Source: Bradyrhizobium sp. CCGB12
GTDB lineage: Bacteria; Pseudomonadota; Alphaproteobacteria; Rhizobiales; Xanthobacteraceae
Assembly (NCBI RefSeq): GCF_024199845.1
Contig: NZ_JANADO010000001.1
Span: forward strand, 3,472,001 to 3,536,000
Length of the DNA stretch: 64,000 bases
Direction of reading: 5' to 3'
This document shows positions 32,959-41,763 of the stretch, piece by piece. Position 1 is the stretch's first letter. Each line of letters begins with the position of its first letter. A program made the position numbers and the translations under genes. Under the pieces are notes generated by a model. It was not told the DNA's origin and ran no database searches. It saw nothing but the letters and a program-made list of their open reading frames with translations.

Positions 32959-34163
32959 CTGACACTCCCGCTACGAAGCCCGGCCAGACGGAAGTCTGGA
33001 TCACCGGCATTGGGCTTGCCACCTCGCTCGGCGAGGGACTGGACGCCAACTGGGCCGCGCTCCAGGAGAAGCGCATCAATGTCGACGAGAAGGGCTTTGC
33101 GCCCTACATCGTCCATCCCTTGATGCCTGTCTCTTTCGACAGCCAGATTCCGAAGAAGGGCGACCAGCGCCAGATGGAAGCCTGGCAGCGCATCGGCACC
33201 TATGCCGCGGGCCTGGCGCTCGATTCCGCAGGGATCAAGGGCAACAAGGACATCCTGTCCAAGATCGACATGGTGATCGCCGCAGGCGGCGGAGAGCGCG
33301 ATCTCAACGTCGACACCGGCGTGCTCACGGCCGAGGCCAAGGGCGCCAACGCGCCCGGCTTCCTCAACGAGCGGCTGATGAGCGATCTCAGGCCGACGCT
33401 GTTCCTGGCCCAGCTCTCGAACCTCCTCGCCGGCAACATCGCCATTGTCCACGGGCTCGGCGGCACCTCGCGCACCTTCATGGGCGAAGAGGTTGCCGGC
33501 GCCGATGCCGCCCGCATCGCGCTTGCGCGCATCGCCTCGGGCGAGAGCGACATTGCGCTGGTCGGCGGCTCGCACAATGGCGAGCGCAAGGACCTGATGG
33601 TCCTCTACGAGTTCGGCGACTTCAACCTGAAGAACAAATTCGCTCCGGTGTGGGCGCGCAAGGACCACCCGGGCTTCGCGCTCGGCTCGGCCGGCGCGTT
33701 CCTGGTGCTGGAATCGCGGGCGCATGCGGAGGCGCGCGGGGCAAAGCCGTTCGCGAAGCTGTCGAGCGTCGTTGCCGATCTCGCCCGGCGCAAGCAGGGC
33801 GGCGACATGACCGCGACGCTCGAGAAACTTTGGGCCAAGCTGCCGAAGCGCGACGGCAAGGGCGCGATCATCACGGGCGCGACCGGGGCGGAGCCGGCCA
33901 CGAGCGAAGAGCGCAGCTTCCTGAAGAGCCATGCGGATCTCCCGGTGCGCTCGACCGGCACGATGTTCGGACACGCCATGGAGACGCAATTCCCACTCGG
34001 CATTGCGCTCGCCGCACTGGCGATCTCGCGCGGCGCGTTGTTCCCGCCGAACGATTCCACGGGCACCGAGATTGAAATGCAGGGGGCGCCCACCCAGATT
34101 GTGGTGGTCGGAGCCGGACACTGGCGCGGCGAAGGCATGGCGCTGGTCGAGGCGGTCAGCTAA
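32955..34163 (+). CDS. fabF2XL: Ketosynthase-like FabF2XL lacking the active-site cysteine
   Basis: This 402-aa thiolase-fold protein resembles FabF. The region that should read STACA-like is IVHGLGGTS, with Leu168 about where Cys belongs; the first active-site His region is ITGATG, without His, while the second (FGHAMETQ) keeps one. The whole protein has no cysteine, so it cannot form the acyl-enzyme. It resembles the chain-length factor (KS-beta) of type II polyketide synthases and probably pairs with FabF1XL encoded 16 bp downstream. The start overlaps fabZXL. Confidence 0.9.
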   Translation: MTDTPATKPGQTEVWITGIGLATSLGEGLDANWAALQEKRINVDEKGFAPYIVHPLMPVSFDSQIPKKGDQRQMEAWQRIGTYAAGLALDSAGIKGNKDILSKIDMVIAAGGGERDLNVDTGVLTAEAKGANAPGFLNERLMSDLRPTLFLAQLSNLLAGNIAIVHGLGGTSRTFMGEEVAGADAARIALARIASGESDIALVGGSHNGERKDLMVLYEFGDFNLKNKFAPVWARKDHPGFALGSAGAFLVLESRAHAEARGAKPFAKLSSVVADLARRKQGGDMTATLEKLWAKLPKRDGKGAIITGATGAEPATSEERSFLKSHADLPVRSTGTMFGHAMETQFPLGIALAALAISRGALFPPNDSTGTEIEMQGAPTQIVVVGAGHWRGEGMALVEAVS

Positions 34164-34179
34164 CGCGTTTGGGGGACAC

Positions 34180-35457
34180 ATGACTGCACCACGCGACAAA
34201 CTCGGGCGTCCCGTCGTCGTCGTCACCGGCATGGGCATCATGACCTCGCTCGGCAACGGCAAGGCCGACAATTGGGCAAAGCTGGTCGCCGGCGAGTCCG
34301 GCATCCGCACCATCACCCGCTTTCCGGTCGACGGCCTGAAGACCACGATGGCCGGCACGGTGGATTTCGTCAGCGTCGATCCGTTCTCCTCCACCGGCCT
34401 CTCCGAGCGGATGGCCGAGCTGGTGACCGAGGAAGCGCTCGAGCAGGCTGGCATCGGCGCCAGGGCCGATTTCCCGGGCCCGCTCTTCCTCGCGGTCGCA
34501 CCGGTCGAGGTCGAATGGCCGCAGCGCCGCGAGCTTGGCCGCGCCGTCGGCGCGCCCGACTTCACCTATGACGATTTGCTGCGCATCTCCGGCGGCGGCA
34601 AGTACAGCGCCTATCATCACCGCTTCATGTTCGGCTCCGTGGCCGCGCACCTCGCCGAGATGTTCGGCACCAAGGGTTCGCCGATCTCGCTGTCGACGGC
34701 CTGCGCCTCGGGCGCGACCTCGATCCAGCTCGGCGTCGAAGCGATTCGCCGCGGCGAGACCGATGCCGCGCTGTGCGTCGCGACCGACGGCACCGTAAAC
34801 CCCGAAGCGCTCGTGCGCTTCTCGCTGCTCTCGGCGCTCTCGACCCAGAACGATCCGCCGCAGGCGGCCTCCCGCCCCTTCTCCAAGAACCGCGACGGTT
34901 TCGTCATGGCAGAAGGCGCCGGCGCTCTCGTGCTGGAAAGCTACGAGGCAGCGACCGCGCGCGGCGCAAAAATCCTCGGCGTGATCGCCGGCTGCGGCGA
35001 GCTCACCGATTCCTTCCATCGCACCCGCTCGTCTCCCGATGGGAAACCGATCATCGGCTGCATGAACAAAACGCTGGCCGATGCCGGCATGACGCCGGAC
35101 CAGATCGACCACATCAACGCGCACGGCACCGCGACGCCCGAGAACGACAAGATGGAGTTCAACACGACCTCGGCCGTGTTCGGCGAGCTCGCGCAGAAGA
35201 TTCCGGTCACCTCCAACAAGTCGATGGTCGGCCACACCATCTCGGCCGCCGGCGCGGTCGAGGCGATCTTCTCGCTGCTCACGCTCGAGCATCAGCGCAT
35301 CCCGCCGACGATCAACTACGACAATCCGGATCCCACGATCCTGTTCGACGTCGTCGGCAACAAGGCACGCGATGCCCGCGTCACCGCGGTCATGTCGAAC
35401 TCGTTCGGCTTCGGCGGCCAGAACGCCTCGCTGATCCTGACCCGCGAACCGGCCTGA
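34180..35457 (+). CDS. fabF1XL: 3-Oxoacyl-ACP synthase FabF1XL
   Basis: This 425-aa beta-ketoacyl-ACP synthase II-type enzyme has the complete triad: Cys175 in LSTACASGA, His315 in INAHGTATP and His352 in MVGHTISAAG. It extends the acyl chain bound to AcpXL. The ATG at 34180 follows GGGGGA closely. It is paired with the cysteine-free FabF2XL, suggesting an obligate heterodimer. The operon continues to lpxXL after 8 bp; rhizobial clusters usually have an alcohol-dehydrogenase-like gene here, and it is absent. Confidence 0.93.
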   Translation: MTAPRDKLGRPVVVVTGMGIMTSLGNGKADNWAKLVAGESGIRTITRFPVDGLKTTMAGTVDFVSVDPFSSTGLSERMAELVTEEALEQAGIGARADFPGPLFLAVAPVEVEWPQRRELGRAVGAPDFTYDDLLRISGGGKYSAYHHRFMFGSVAAHLAEMFGTKGSPISLSTACASGATSIQLGVEAIRRGETDAALCVATDGTVNPEALVRFSLLSALSTQNDPPQAASRPFSKNRDGFVMAEGAGALVLESYEAATARGAKILGVIAGCGELTDSFHRTRSSPDGKPIIGCMNKTLADAGMTPDQIDHINAHGTATPENDKMEFNTTSAVFGELAQKIPVTSNKSMVGHTISAAGAVEAIFSLLTLEHQRIPPTINYDNPDPTILFDVVGNKARDARVTAVMSNSFGFGGQNASLILTREPA

Positions 35458-35465
35458 CCGGACGC

Positions 35466-36398
35466 ATGGCGCTGCTGACTGCGAGCACGAAGGCCCGCGC
35501 GCGGGAGGTTGCCAAATCAGTCGGCGGAAGCCTGATCGGCGCCGCCACCGTCGCCATGCTGCGCACTACGCGCTATTTCGATCCGGCCAAGACCTCGGAC
35601 TTCTTCTCACGCGTTGTCAAGTTGATCGGGCCGCGCCTGCGCGAGCACCGCATCGGCCGCGCCAACCTCACCGCTGCCTTTCCGGAAAAGTCGCCCGAAG
35701 AGATCGAAGAGATCCTGATGGGCGTCTGGGATAATCTGGGCCGCGTCGGCGCCGAGTTCGCCCATATGGATCACGTATGGGATTACGACCGCGACCATCC
35801 GGAGAAGAGCAAGATCGAGCTGCCCCAGCGCAGCATCGAGCTGTTTGACCAGATCCGCGACGACGGCAAGCCGGCACTGATCTTCGCCGCGCATCTCGCC
35901 AATTGGGAGTTGCCGGCGCTCGCCGCCGTCGCGCATGAGCTGGATACCGCGATCCTCTATCGCCGGCCGAATATCGCTTCCGCCGACCGCATCATCCAGG
36001 AGATGCGGCAGGTCAACATGGGCACGCTGATCCCTGCGGGGCGCGACGCGCCGATCCGCCTCGCGCAGGCGCTCAAGGACGGCAAGCACGTCGCCATGCT
36101 GATCGACCAATATCTGACCGGCGGCGTCGAGGTCACCTTCTTCGGCCGCAAGACTCGCGCCAATCCGATGCTGGCGCGACTCCTGCGCCAGGTCGACTGC
36201 CCGATCCACGGCGTCCGCATCATCCGCCTGCCCGGCGGCCGCTTCCGCGGCGAACTCACCGAGGAGGTCAAGCCGGTCCGCGATGCCGACGGCAAGATCG
36301 ACATCCCCGGCACGACGCAGGCGATCACGAGCGTGGTGGAGAGCTGGGTGCGCGAGCATCCCGAGCAGTGGCTGTGGCTGCACCGGCGGTGGCGGTAG
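35466..36398 (+). CDS. lpxXL: Lipid A very-long-chain acyltransferase LpxXL
   Basis: This 310-aa protein of the LpxL/HtrB lysophospholipid acyltransferase family has the catalytic H(X4)E motif at His143-Glu148 (HLANWE) and an N-terminal hydrophobic, basic segment that binds the membrane. Its place at the end of the acpXL operon identifies it as the enzyme that attaches the very-long-chain hydroxy acid to lipid A. Such lipids span the outer membrane and matter for symbiosis and stress tolerance. It starts 8 bp after fabF1XL. Confidence 0.92.
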   Translation: MALLTASTKARAREVAKSVGGSLIGAATVAMLRTTRYFDPAKTSDFFSRVVKLIGPRLREHRIGRANLTAAFPEKSPEEIEEILMGVWDNLGRVGAEFAHMDHVWDYDRDHPEKSKIELPQRSIELFDQIRDDGKPALIFAAHLANWELPALAAVAHELDTAILYRRPNIASADRIIQEMRQVNMGTLIPAGRDAPIRLAQALKDGKHVAMLIDQYLTGGVEVTFFGRKTRANPMLARLLRQVDCPIHGVRIIRLPGGRFRGELTEEVKPVRDADGKIDIPGTTQAITSVVESWVREHPEQWLWLHRRWR

Positions 36399-36433
36399 GC
36401 GCGTCGGCCCGGAGCGCGCTTTCGTCATAGTCC

Positions 36434-36540
36434 GCTGTCATCGCTCGGCTCGACCGGGCGATCCAGTACTCCGTGACGCCAGTGATTGAACCGAGAAGCT
36501 GCGGCGTACTGGATGCCCCGCTTTCGCGGGGCATGACAGC
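36434..36540. repeat. Palindromic intergenic repeat
   Basis: GCTGTCAT (36434-36441) pairs with 36533-36540 and ATCCAGTAC (36461-36469) with 36506-36514, and a tight GCCCCGC-TTTC-GCGGGGC hairpin lies at 36515-36532. It follows lpxXL and could end its transcription. It looks like a dispersed element common in Bradyrhizobium. Confidence 0.72.
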
Positions 36541-36875
36541 GATGGTTAGGAGACAGCTTGCGCTCCTGACGCACGCTTCGCATCGAGAGCGGCATTGAAC
36601 CTGATGGCCACGATGCCATTCGTGCCAGTGTTTTGCCCGACGTGTCAAAGCAGCGGAAGCTGATGAGTCGGATGCGCTCGGCTTGTCTCGCAGGCTCACT
36701 TTTCACGACGCGCAAGGTGTTTCGGTTCCTTTGCGCCCGCCCGTCGATAAAACCAATCCGCATCGCGACTTAAGCACCGCCACCGCCGGCAGCGCTCCGG
36801 AGGCGGTTCTACTGTGCATGGGGTTGTTTTGCGGAAAATAATTGCGGGGGTGATCCGAGGCGCGATCGCGGCCCC
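36541..36875. other. Intergenic region without a supported gene
   Basis: A 112-codon minus-strand frame (36425-36763) covers much of this stretch but runs through the palindromic repeat and has no domain or ribosome site. The blocks TTTTGCCCGACGTGTCAA and TGCATGGGGTTGTTTTGC remind me of intergenic repeats seen in Bradyrhizobium genomes. I see no real gene. Confidence 0.5.
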
Positions 36876-38000
36876 TCACCTTCCCGTCTTCACCTTGGTC
36901 CAGAGCCGGTTGATGATGCGCTGGGTCGCCGGCTCGCGCGCGGTGATGACGAACAGTTTTGAAAGCGTCGCCTCGTCCGGATAGATGTTCTTGTCATCAA
37001 GGATCTTCGGATCGACCAGCTTCTGGCTGGCAAGGTTGCCGCTCGCGTAGGACAGGAAGTTCGAATTCTTGGCGGCGACATCGGGGCGGTAGAGATAGTT
37101 GATCAGCTCGTAGGCTTCCGCGACGTTCTTGGCATCCGCGGGGATCGCGAGATTGTCGAAGAACATCTGCGCGCCCTCCTTCGGGATGGCGTAGCCGATC
37201 TCAACGCCGCTGCTATTGTCTTTCTTGGCTTCCGCCGCGCGGGCACGCGCCTGCATGATGTCGCCGGACCAGCCGACCACGAAGCAGATCTCGCCGGTGG
37301 CGAGCGCGCTTAAGTATTCGGACGAGTGGAATTTTCGCACGGACGGGCGGACCTTTGCCACGACATCGGCAGCCTTCTCGAGGTCAGCCTGCTTGGTCGA
37401 GTTCGGATCGAGCCCGAGATAGTTCAGCGCCGCCGGAAAGATGTCGTCGGCGGAATCGAGCATGTGCACGCCGCAGTCTTTGAATTTTGCCAGGTTCTCC
37501 GGCTTGAAGACGATGTCCCAGCTGTCGATCTTCGCGTCAGGCCCCAGGATCTGCTTCACCTTGGCGACGTTGTAGCCGATGCCCGTCGTGCCCCACATGT
37601 AGTTGGCGGCGAAGTCGTTGCCGGGATCGTAGGTCGCAAGATGCTTGGTCACCATCGGCCAGGCATGGCTAAGGTTCGGCAGCTTCGACTTGTCGAGCTT
37701 CTGGAAGATGTTGGCCTTGATCTGGCGCTGCAGGAAATAGGCCGTGGGCACCACGACGTCATAGCCGGACTTGCCGGCCATCAGGCGCGTCTCCAGCGTC
37801 TCGTTGGCGTCGAAGGTGTCGTAGACAACCTTGATGCCCGTCTCCTTCGTGAAGGCCTCGAGGACGTCAGGCGCCATGTAGTTCGACCAGTTGTAGAAGT
37901 TGACGACCCGCTCCTCGGCCCCGGCGGGGGCGGAGAGCAACGTCAGCGCTGCGGCGATTGCAAAACCGAGGCAAAGCCTGGAGCGGCCGACGTTCGTCAT
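36876..38000 (-). CDS. Polyamine ABC transporter substrate-binding protein, PotF-like
   Basis: This 374-aa periplasmic protein has a signal peptide ending near residue 28 (APAGA before EERVVNFYNW). PotD/PotF features include VVNFYNWSNYMAPDVLE, YDTFDANETLETRLMAGKSG-type sequence, YMWGTTGIGYN and the polyamine-box region GWSGDIMQAR. It should bind putrescine or spermidine, but no PotGHI genes are adjacent. It lies 7 bp downstream of the aminotransferase gene in the same direction, so the two are co-transcribed; a polyamine or amino-donor catabolic link is plausible. Confidence 0.9.
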   Translation of the reverse strand: MTNVGRSRLCLGFAIAAALTLLSAPAGAEERVVNFYNWSNYMAPDVLEAFTKETGIKVVYDTFDANETLETRLMAGKSGYDVVVPTAYFLQRQIKANIFQKLDKSKLPNLSHAWPMVTKHLATYDPGNDFAANYMWGTTGIGYNVAKVKQILGPDAKIDSWDIVFKPENLAKFKDCGVHMLDSADDIFPAALNYLGLDPNSTKQADLEKAADVVAKVRPSVRKFHSSEYLSALATGEICFVVGWSGDIMQARARAAEAKKDNSSGVEIGYAIPKEGAQMFFDNLAIPADAKNVAEAYELINYLYRPDVAAKNSNFLSYASGNLASQKLVDPKILDDKNIYPDEATLSKLFVITAREPATQRIINRLWTKVKTGR

Positions 38001-38007
38001 CTCAGGT

Positions 38008-39189
38008 CTACCTTTTGCGCCCGCGCACCGCGTCCGACAACCGCTCCAGCGCGGTGTCGAGCGTCTCGTCCTTCTTGGCAAAGCAGAAGCGCACCACTGA
38101 TGTCACCGGATCCTGCTCGTAGAAGGCCGACACCGGAATGGCCGCGACCTTGTAGTCCTTCACGATGCGCCAGCAGAACTCGGTGTCGCTCTCGTTGAGC
38201 CCGAGCGGCGACAGGTCGACGGTGAGGAAGTAGGTCCCTTGCGACTTCAGCACGGGGAAGCCGAGGCTCTCCAGCCCCTTGGTCAGGCGGTCCCTGCTCC
38301 GCGTCAGGTCCTTGCGCATCGACAGGAAGTAGTCGTCGGACTTGCCGAGCCCATAGGCGACGGCGGCTTGCAGGTTCGGCGCGGTCGTGAAGGTCAGGAA
38401 CTGGTGCACCTTGGCGGCGACACGCAGAAGCGGCGGCGCGGCGCAGACGAAGCCGATCTTCCAGCCGGTCAGTGAAAAAATCTTGCCGGCCGAGCCGACC
38501 TTGATGGTGCGGTCGCGCATGCCGGGGATGGTGATCAGCGGGATGTGCTTGTGCTCGTCGAAGGTGACGTGCTCCCAGACCTCGTCGCAGATCGCGATGA
38601 CGTCGAACTCTTGGCAATAGCGCGCCAGCAGCTCGAGATCCTCGCGTGGATAGACCACCGCGGAGGGATTCAAGGGGTTGTTGAAGAGCACCGCCTTGGT
38701 CTTTGAATTGAAGACGCTTTTCAGCATGTCCTCATTCAGCCGCCAGTGCGGCGGCTCGAGCCGGACGAGGCGCGGAATGCCTCCGGCCTGGCGGATGATC
38801 GGCAGATAAGAATCGTAGACCGGCTGGAAGCACACCACCTCGTCGCCCGGCTGGACCACCGCCAGGATCGCCGAGGTCAGCGCCTCAGTGCCGCCGGAGG
38901 TCACCATCACCTCGCTCATCGGATCGAGCTTGAGACCGTGCCAGTGGCCGTAATGGGTCGCGATCGCCTGGCGCAACTCCGGCAGGCCCATCATCGACGG
39001 ATACTGGTTGTAGCCGTTCAGCGAGGCCTCGGCCGCGGCGCGGCGGATGTCCTCGGGGCCGGGATCGTCAGGGAAGCCCTGGCCGAGATTGATGGCGGCA
39101 TTGTCGCGGGCGGCTTGCGACATCGCCTCGAAGATGGTGACAGGAAGGTCGGCGAAGACCTTGTTCAGCGAAGAGCTCTTGGTCGTCAT
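38008..39189 (-). CDS. PLP-dependent aminotransferase class I/II
   Basis: This 393-aa fold-type I aminotransferase has the PLP-binding Lys236 in GSAGKIFSLTGW, CDEVWEHV near 201 and VTSGGTEAL near 96. Overall it resembles the kynurenine/methionine aminotransferase (YbdL, KAT) group, with INLGQGFPDDPGP at the N-terminus. Substrate is not determined. It is between a rhodanese-domain gene (7 bp upstream) and the PotF-like gene (7 bp downstream), one operon. A role in sulphur amino acid transamination would fit the rhodanese neighbour, as inference. Confidence 0.9.
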   Translation of the reverse strand: MTTKSSSLNKVFADLPVTIFEAMSQAARDNAAINLGQGFPDDPGPEDIRRAAAEASLNGYNQYPSMMGLPELRQAIATHYGHWHGLKLDPMSEVMVTSGGTEALTSAILAVVQPGDEVVCFQPVYDSYLPIIRQAGGIPRLVRLEPPHWRLNEDMLKSVFNSKTKAVLFNNPLNPSAVVYPREDLELLARYCQEFDVIAICDEVWEHVTFDEHKHIPLITIPGMRDRTIKVGSAGKIFSLTGWKIGFVCAAPPLLRVAAKVHQFLTFTTAPNLQAAVAYGLGKSDDYFLSMRKDLTRSRDRLTKGLESLGFPVLKSQGTYFLTVDLSPLGLNESDTEFCWRIVKDYKVAAIPVSAFYEQDPVTSVVRFCFAKKDETLDTALERLSDAVRGRKR

Positions 39190-39196
39190 CTTGAGG

Positions 39197-39523
39197 TCAG
39201 CCGCCGACCTTGCTGGGAAGACCGGCCGCCTTCCAGCCCAGCATGCCTCCGGCCAGATGTTTGTCGTAAGGCAGGCCCGCCGCCTGCGCCGCCAGCGAGG
39301 CCGTCACCGAGCGCTTGCCCGAGCGGCAGGCAAACACGACCTGCTTTCCGGCGGGATCGGGGATCGCCTTGGGATCGAAGGTCGAGAGCGGCACCACGAC
39401 GCCGTAGGGATAGGCCTCGGCCTCGACCTCGTTCGGCTCGCGGACATCGACGAGCAGATAGCGGCCTTCCTCGACACCCTTGGAGACCTCGTCCGGGGTC
39501 AGATCCTGTACCTGGTTTGCCAC
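39197..39523 (-). CDS. Single-domain rhodanese-like protein
   Basis: This 108-aa sulphurtransferase-type protein has the active-site Cys66 in the loop CRSGKR (66-71) and the LVDVREPNE motif near residue 24. It is cytoplasmic. The start is GTG at 39523 with GGAGG five bases before it; the longer frame has no support. Single-domain rhodaneses move sulphane sulphur or act as redox carriers. It heads the operon with the aminotransferase and the PotF-like protein. Confidence 0.88.
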   Translation of the reverse strand: MANQVQDLTPDEVSKGVEEGRYLLVDVREPNEVEAEAYPYGVVVPLSTFDPKAIPDPAGKQVVFACRSGKRSVTASLAAQAAGLPYDKHLAGGMLGWKAAGLPSKVGG

Positions 39524-39693
39524 ATCATCCTCCAACGTCGCACCTGTCGGCCGGGGCGATCCCGGCCGGCGGGCAACCTCGCCTCTCGGGACGCGAAAAT
39601 CAAGCGCTACAAAGGCTTGAGCCGCACGGCGCAAGTTAAAGCTAAATCGCAGCGAGTTGAAGTGTGCTTTGAATCCTAGCCCGGATCGCCGGC

Positions 39694-41622
39694 TTAGATC
39701 GTCACCTGCGTTCCGACCTCGACCACGCGGCCGGAGGGGATCTGGAAATAGTCGGTGGCATCGTTGGCCGAGCGGCTCAGCGAAATGAACAGGCGGTCCT
39801 GCCAGCGCGGCATGCCGGAATGGGCCGCCGGCTTCAGCGCCCGCCGCGACAGGAAGAACGAGGTCGACATGATGTCGAACTGCCAGCCGAGCTTGCGGGC
39901 GATCGCCAGCGCCTTCGGCACGTTGGGCGATTCCATGAAGCCGAACTTCAGCGTCACCTTGGAGAAGGTCGGCGAGATCTGCTCCAGCCTCACCCGCTCG
40001 GCCGGGTCGATCCGCGGAGTCTGCGCGGTCTCGATGGTGAGAATGACATTCTTCTCGTGCAGGACCTTGTAGTGCTTCAGACTATGCATCAGCGCAGTCG
40101 GCGCACTGAGCGGGTCTGAGGTCAGGAACACGGCGGTGCCGGGCACGCGCTGCGGTGGCCGCTTCTCCAGCATTGCCACGAGGTCGGCGAGCGGGAACTC
40201 GAGCTTGCGCGACTTCTCGAACAGCAGCCGGCTGCCGCGCCGCCATGTGTACATCAGGACGATCATCAGTGCGCCGAGTGCCAGCGGCACCCAGCCGCCC
40301 TCGAACACTTTGAGCAGGTTGGCGGCGAGGAAGGTCAGGTCGAGGAACAGGAACGGCGCAATCAGGGCCGCGGCCGCAATGGGCGACCACCGCCAGACCT
40401 TCCAGACCACGACAAAGCCCATCATCGCCGTGACCACCATGGTGCCGGTGACGGAGATGCCGTAGGCGGACGCCAGCGCGCTCGAAGAGCGGAACAGCAG
40501 CACCAGCAGCACCACGGCGAGCAGCAAGAGCTGGTTGATGCGCGGAATAAAGATCTGGCCGGAATGAGCTTCAGATGTATGACGAATTTCGAAGCGGGGC
40601 AGCAGCCCGAGCTGAATCGCCTGGCGCGTCAGCGAATAGGCGCCGGTGATGACCGCCTGGCTCGCGATCACGGTCGCCATGGTAGCGAGCACGACCATGC
40701 AGCCGCGGAAGAAACCTTGCGGGAAGAGCTGGAAGAACGGGCTGACGATCGCGCCGGGATCGCTGAGGACGAGCGCCCCCTGCCCGAGATAGTTCAGCGC
40801 CAGCGATGGCAGCACGATGGACAGCCAGGCGGTCTGGATCGGCCGTTTGCCGAAATGGCCGAGGTCGGCATAGAGCGCCTCGGCGCCAGTGACCGCCAGG
40901 AACACCGCGCCCAGCGTCACGAAGCCGATGACGCCGTGGTGAAGCATGAATGACACGGCGTAGAGCGGGTTCAGCGCATACAACACCTGCGGCTGCATGA
41001 TGATCGGATGGATCGCCGCCGCCGCGATGACCGCGAACCAGACGCACATGATCGGGCCGAAGAACGCGGCGACGCGGGCGGTGCCGCGCGACTGCACGGC
41101 GAACAGGCCGACCAGGATCGCAACGGTCAGCGGCACGATATAAGGCTCGAACCGCAGCGTGACGTCCTTCATGCCTTCGATCGCCGACAGCACCGAGAGC
41201 GCCGGCGTGATGACGGCATCGCCATAGAACAAGGCGCCGGAGATGATGCCGAGCAGGACAATGGTGGCCCCACCGGTGCCGACCGCGCGCTGCGCCAGCG
41301 CCATCAGCGCGAGCGTGCCGCCCTCGCCGTTATTGTCGGCGCGCAGCAGGATCACGACGTATTTGAGCGTCACCACGACGATGAGCGCCCACAGGATCAG
41401 TGAGAGCACGCCGAGCACGGCCGCAGGCGACGCGAGCCCTTCGGCGCCCGATGCCGCCATCACGGCCTCGCGGAACGCGTAGAGCGGGCTGGTGCCGATA
41501 TCGCCATAGACGACGCCGATGCTGCCGAGGGTCAGCGCACCAAAACGGGCGGTGGTGTGGGCCTCGCCATGCCCGTTGGCCGCCGCCGTTTCCGGGGCGG
41601 AAATCGCTACGTCGCTTGTCAT
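39694..41622 (-). CDS. kup: Low-affinity potassium transporter Kup (copy 1)
   Basis: This 642-aa protein of the KUP/HAK/KT family has about 12 hydrophobic helices over residues 25-470 and a cytoplasmic C-terminal domain. Signature segments are [31 protein letters not shown] and [18 protein letters not shown]. It imports potassium with protons. It is a close paralogue of the next gene upstream (nearly identical C-terminal ends, [17 protein letters not shown]), and the two are arranged in tandem 141 bp apart. The N-terminal 25 residues are Ala/Thr-rich and variable. Confidence 0.95.
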   Translation of the reverse strand: MTSDVAISAPETAAANGHGEAHTTARFGALTLGSIGVVYGDIGTSPLYAFREAVMAASGAEGLASPAAVLGVLSLILWALIVVVTLKYVVILLRADNNGEGGTLALMALAQRAVGTGGATIVLLGIISGALFYGDAVITPALSVLSAIEGMKDVTLRFEPYIVPLTVAILVGLFAVQSRGTARVAAFFGPIMCVWFAVIAAAAIHPIIMQPQVLYALNPLYAVSFMLHHGVIGFVTLGAVFLAVTGAEALYADLGHFGKRPIQTAWLSIVLPSLALNYLGQGALVLSDPGAIVSPFFQLFPQGFFRGCMVVLATMATVIASQAVITGAYSLTRQAIQLGLLPRFEIRHTSEAHSGQIFIPRINQLLLLAVVLLVLLFRSSSALASAYGISVTGTMVVTAMMGFVVVWKVWRWSPIAAAALIAPFLFLDLTFLAANLLKVFEGGWVPLALGALMIVLMYTWRRGSRLLFEKSRKLEFPLADLVAMLEKRPPQRVPGTAVFLTSDPLSAPTALMHSLKHYKVLHEKNVILTIETAQTPRIDPAERVRLEQISPTFSKVTLKFGFMESPNVPKALAIARKLGWQFDIMSTSFFLSRRALKPAAHSGMPRWQDRLFISLSRSANDATDYFQIPSGRVVEVGTQVTI

Positions 41623-41763
41623 GGGAGAGCCCGGTGGCCTCTAGAAATGCTTCACTGCACAATGGCGGAAGAGCGCGGGGCTTATAGTCCTGCGCTGCCG
41701 GCATAGCCTAGCCCGATTCTGGACCATCGCCATGCAAAATTCGCATATCTCGGCCAATTACGT

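Noticed and set aside
36425..36763. 112-codon minus-strand frame
   Set aside because: Runs through a palindromic repeat; no ribosome site, no domain.
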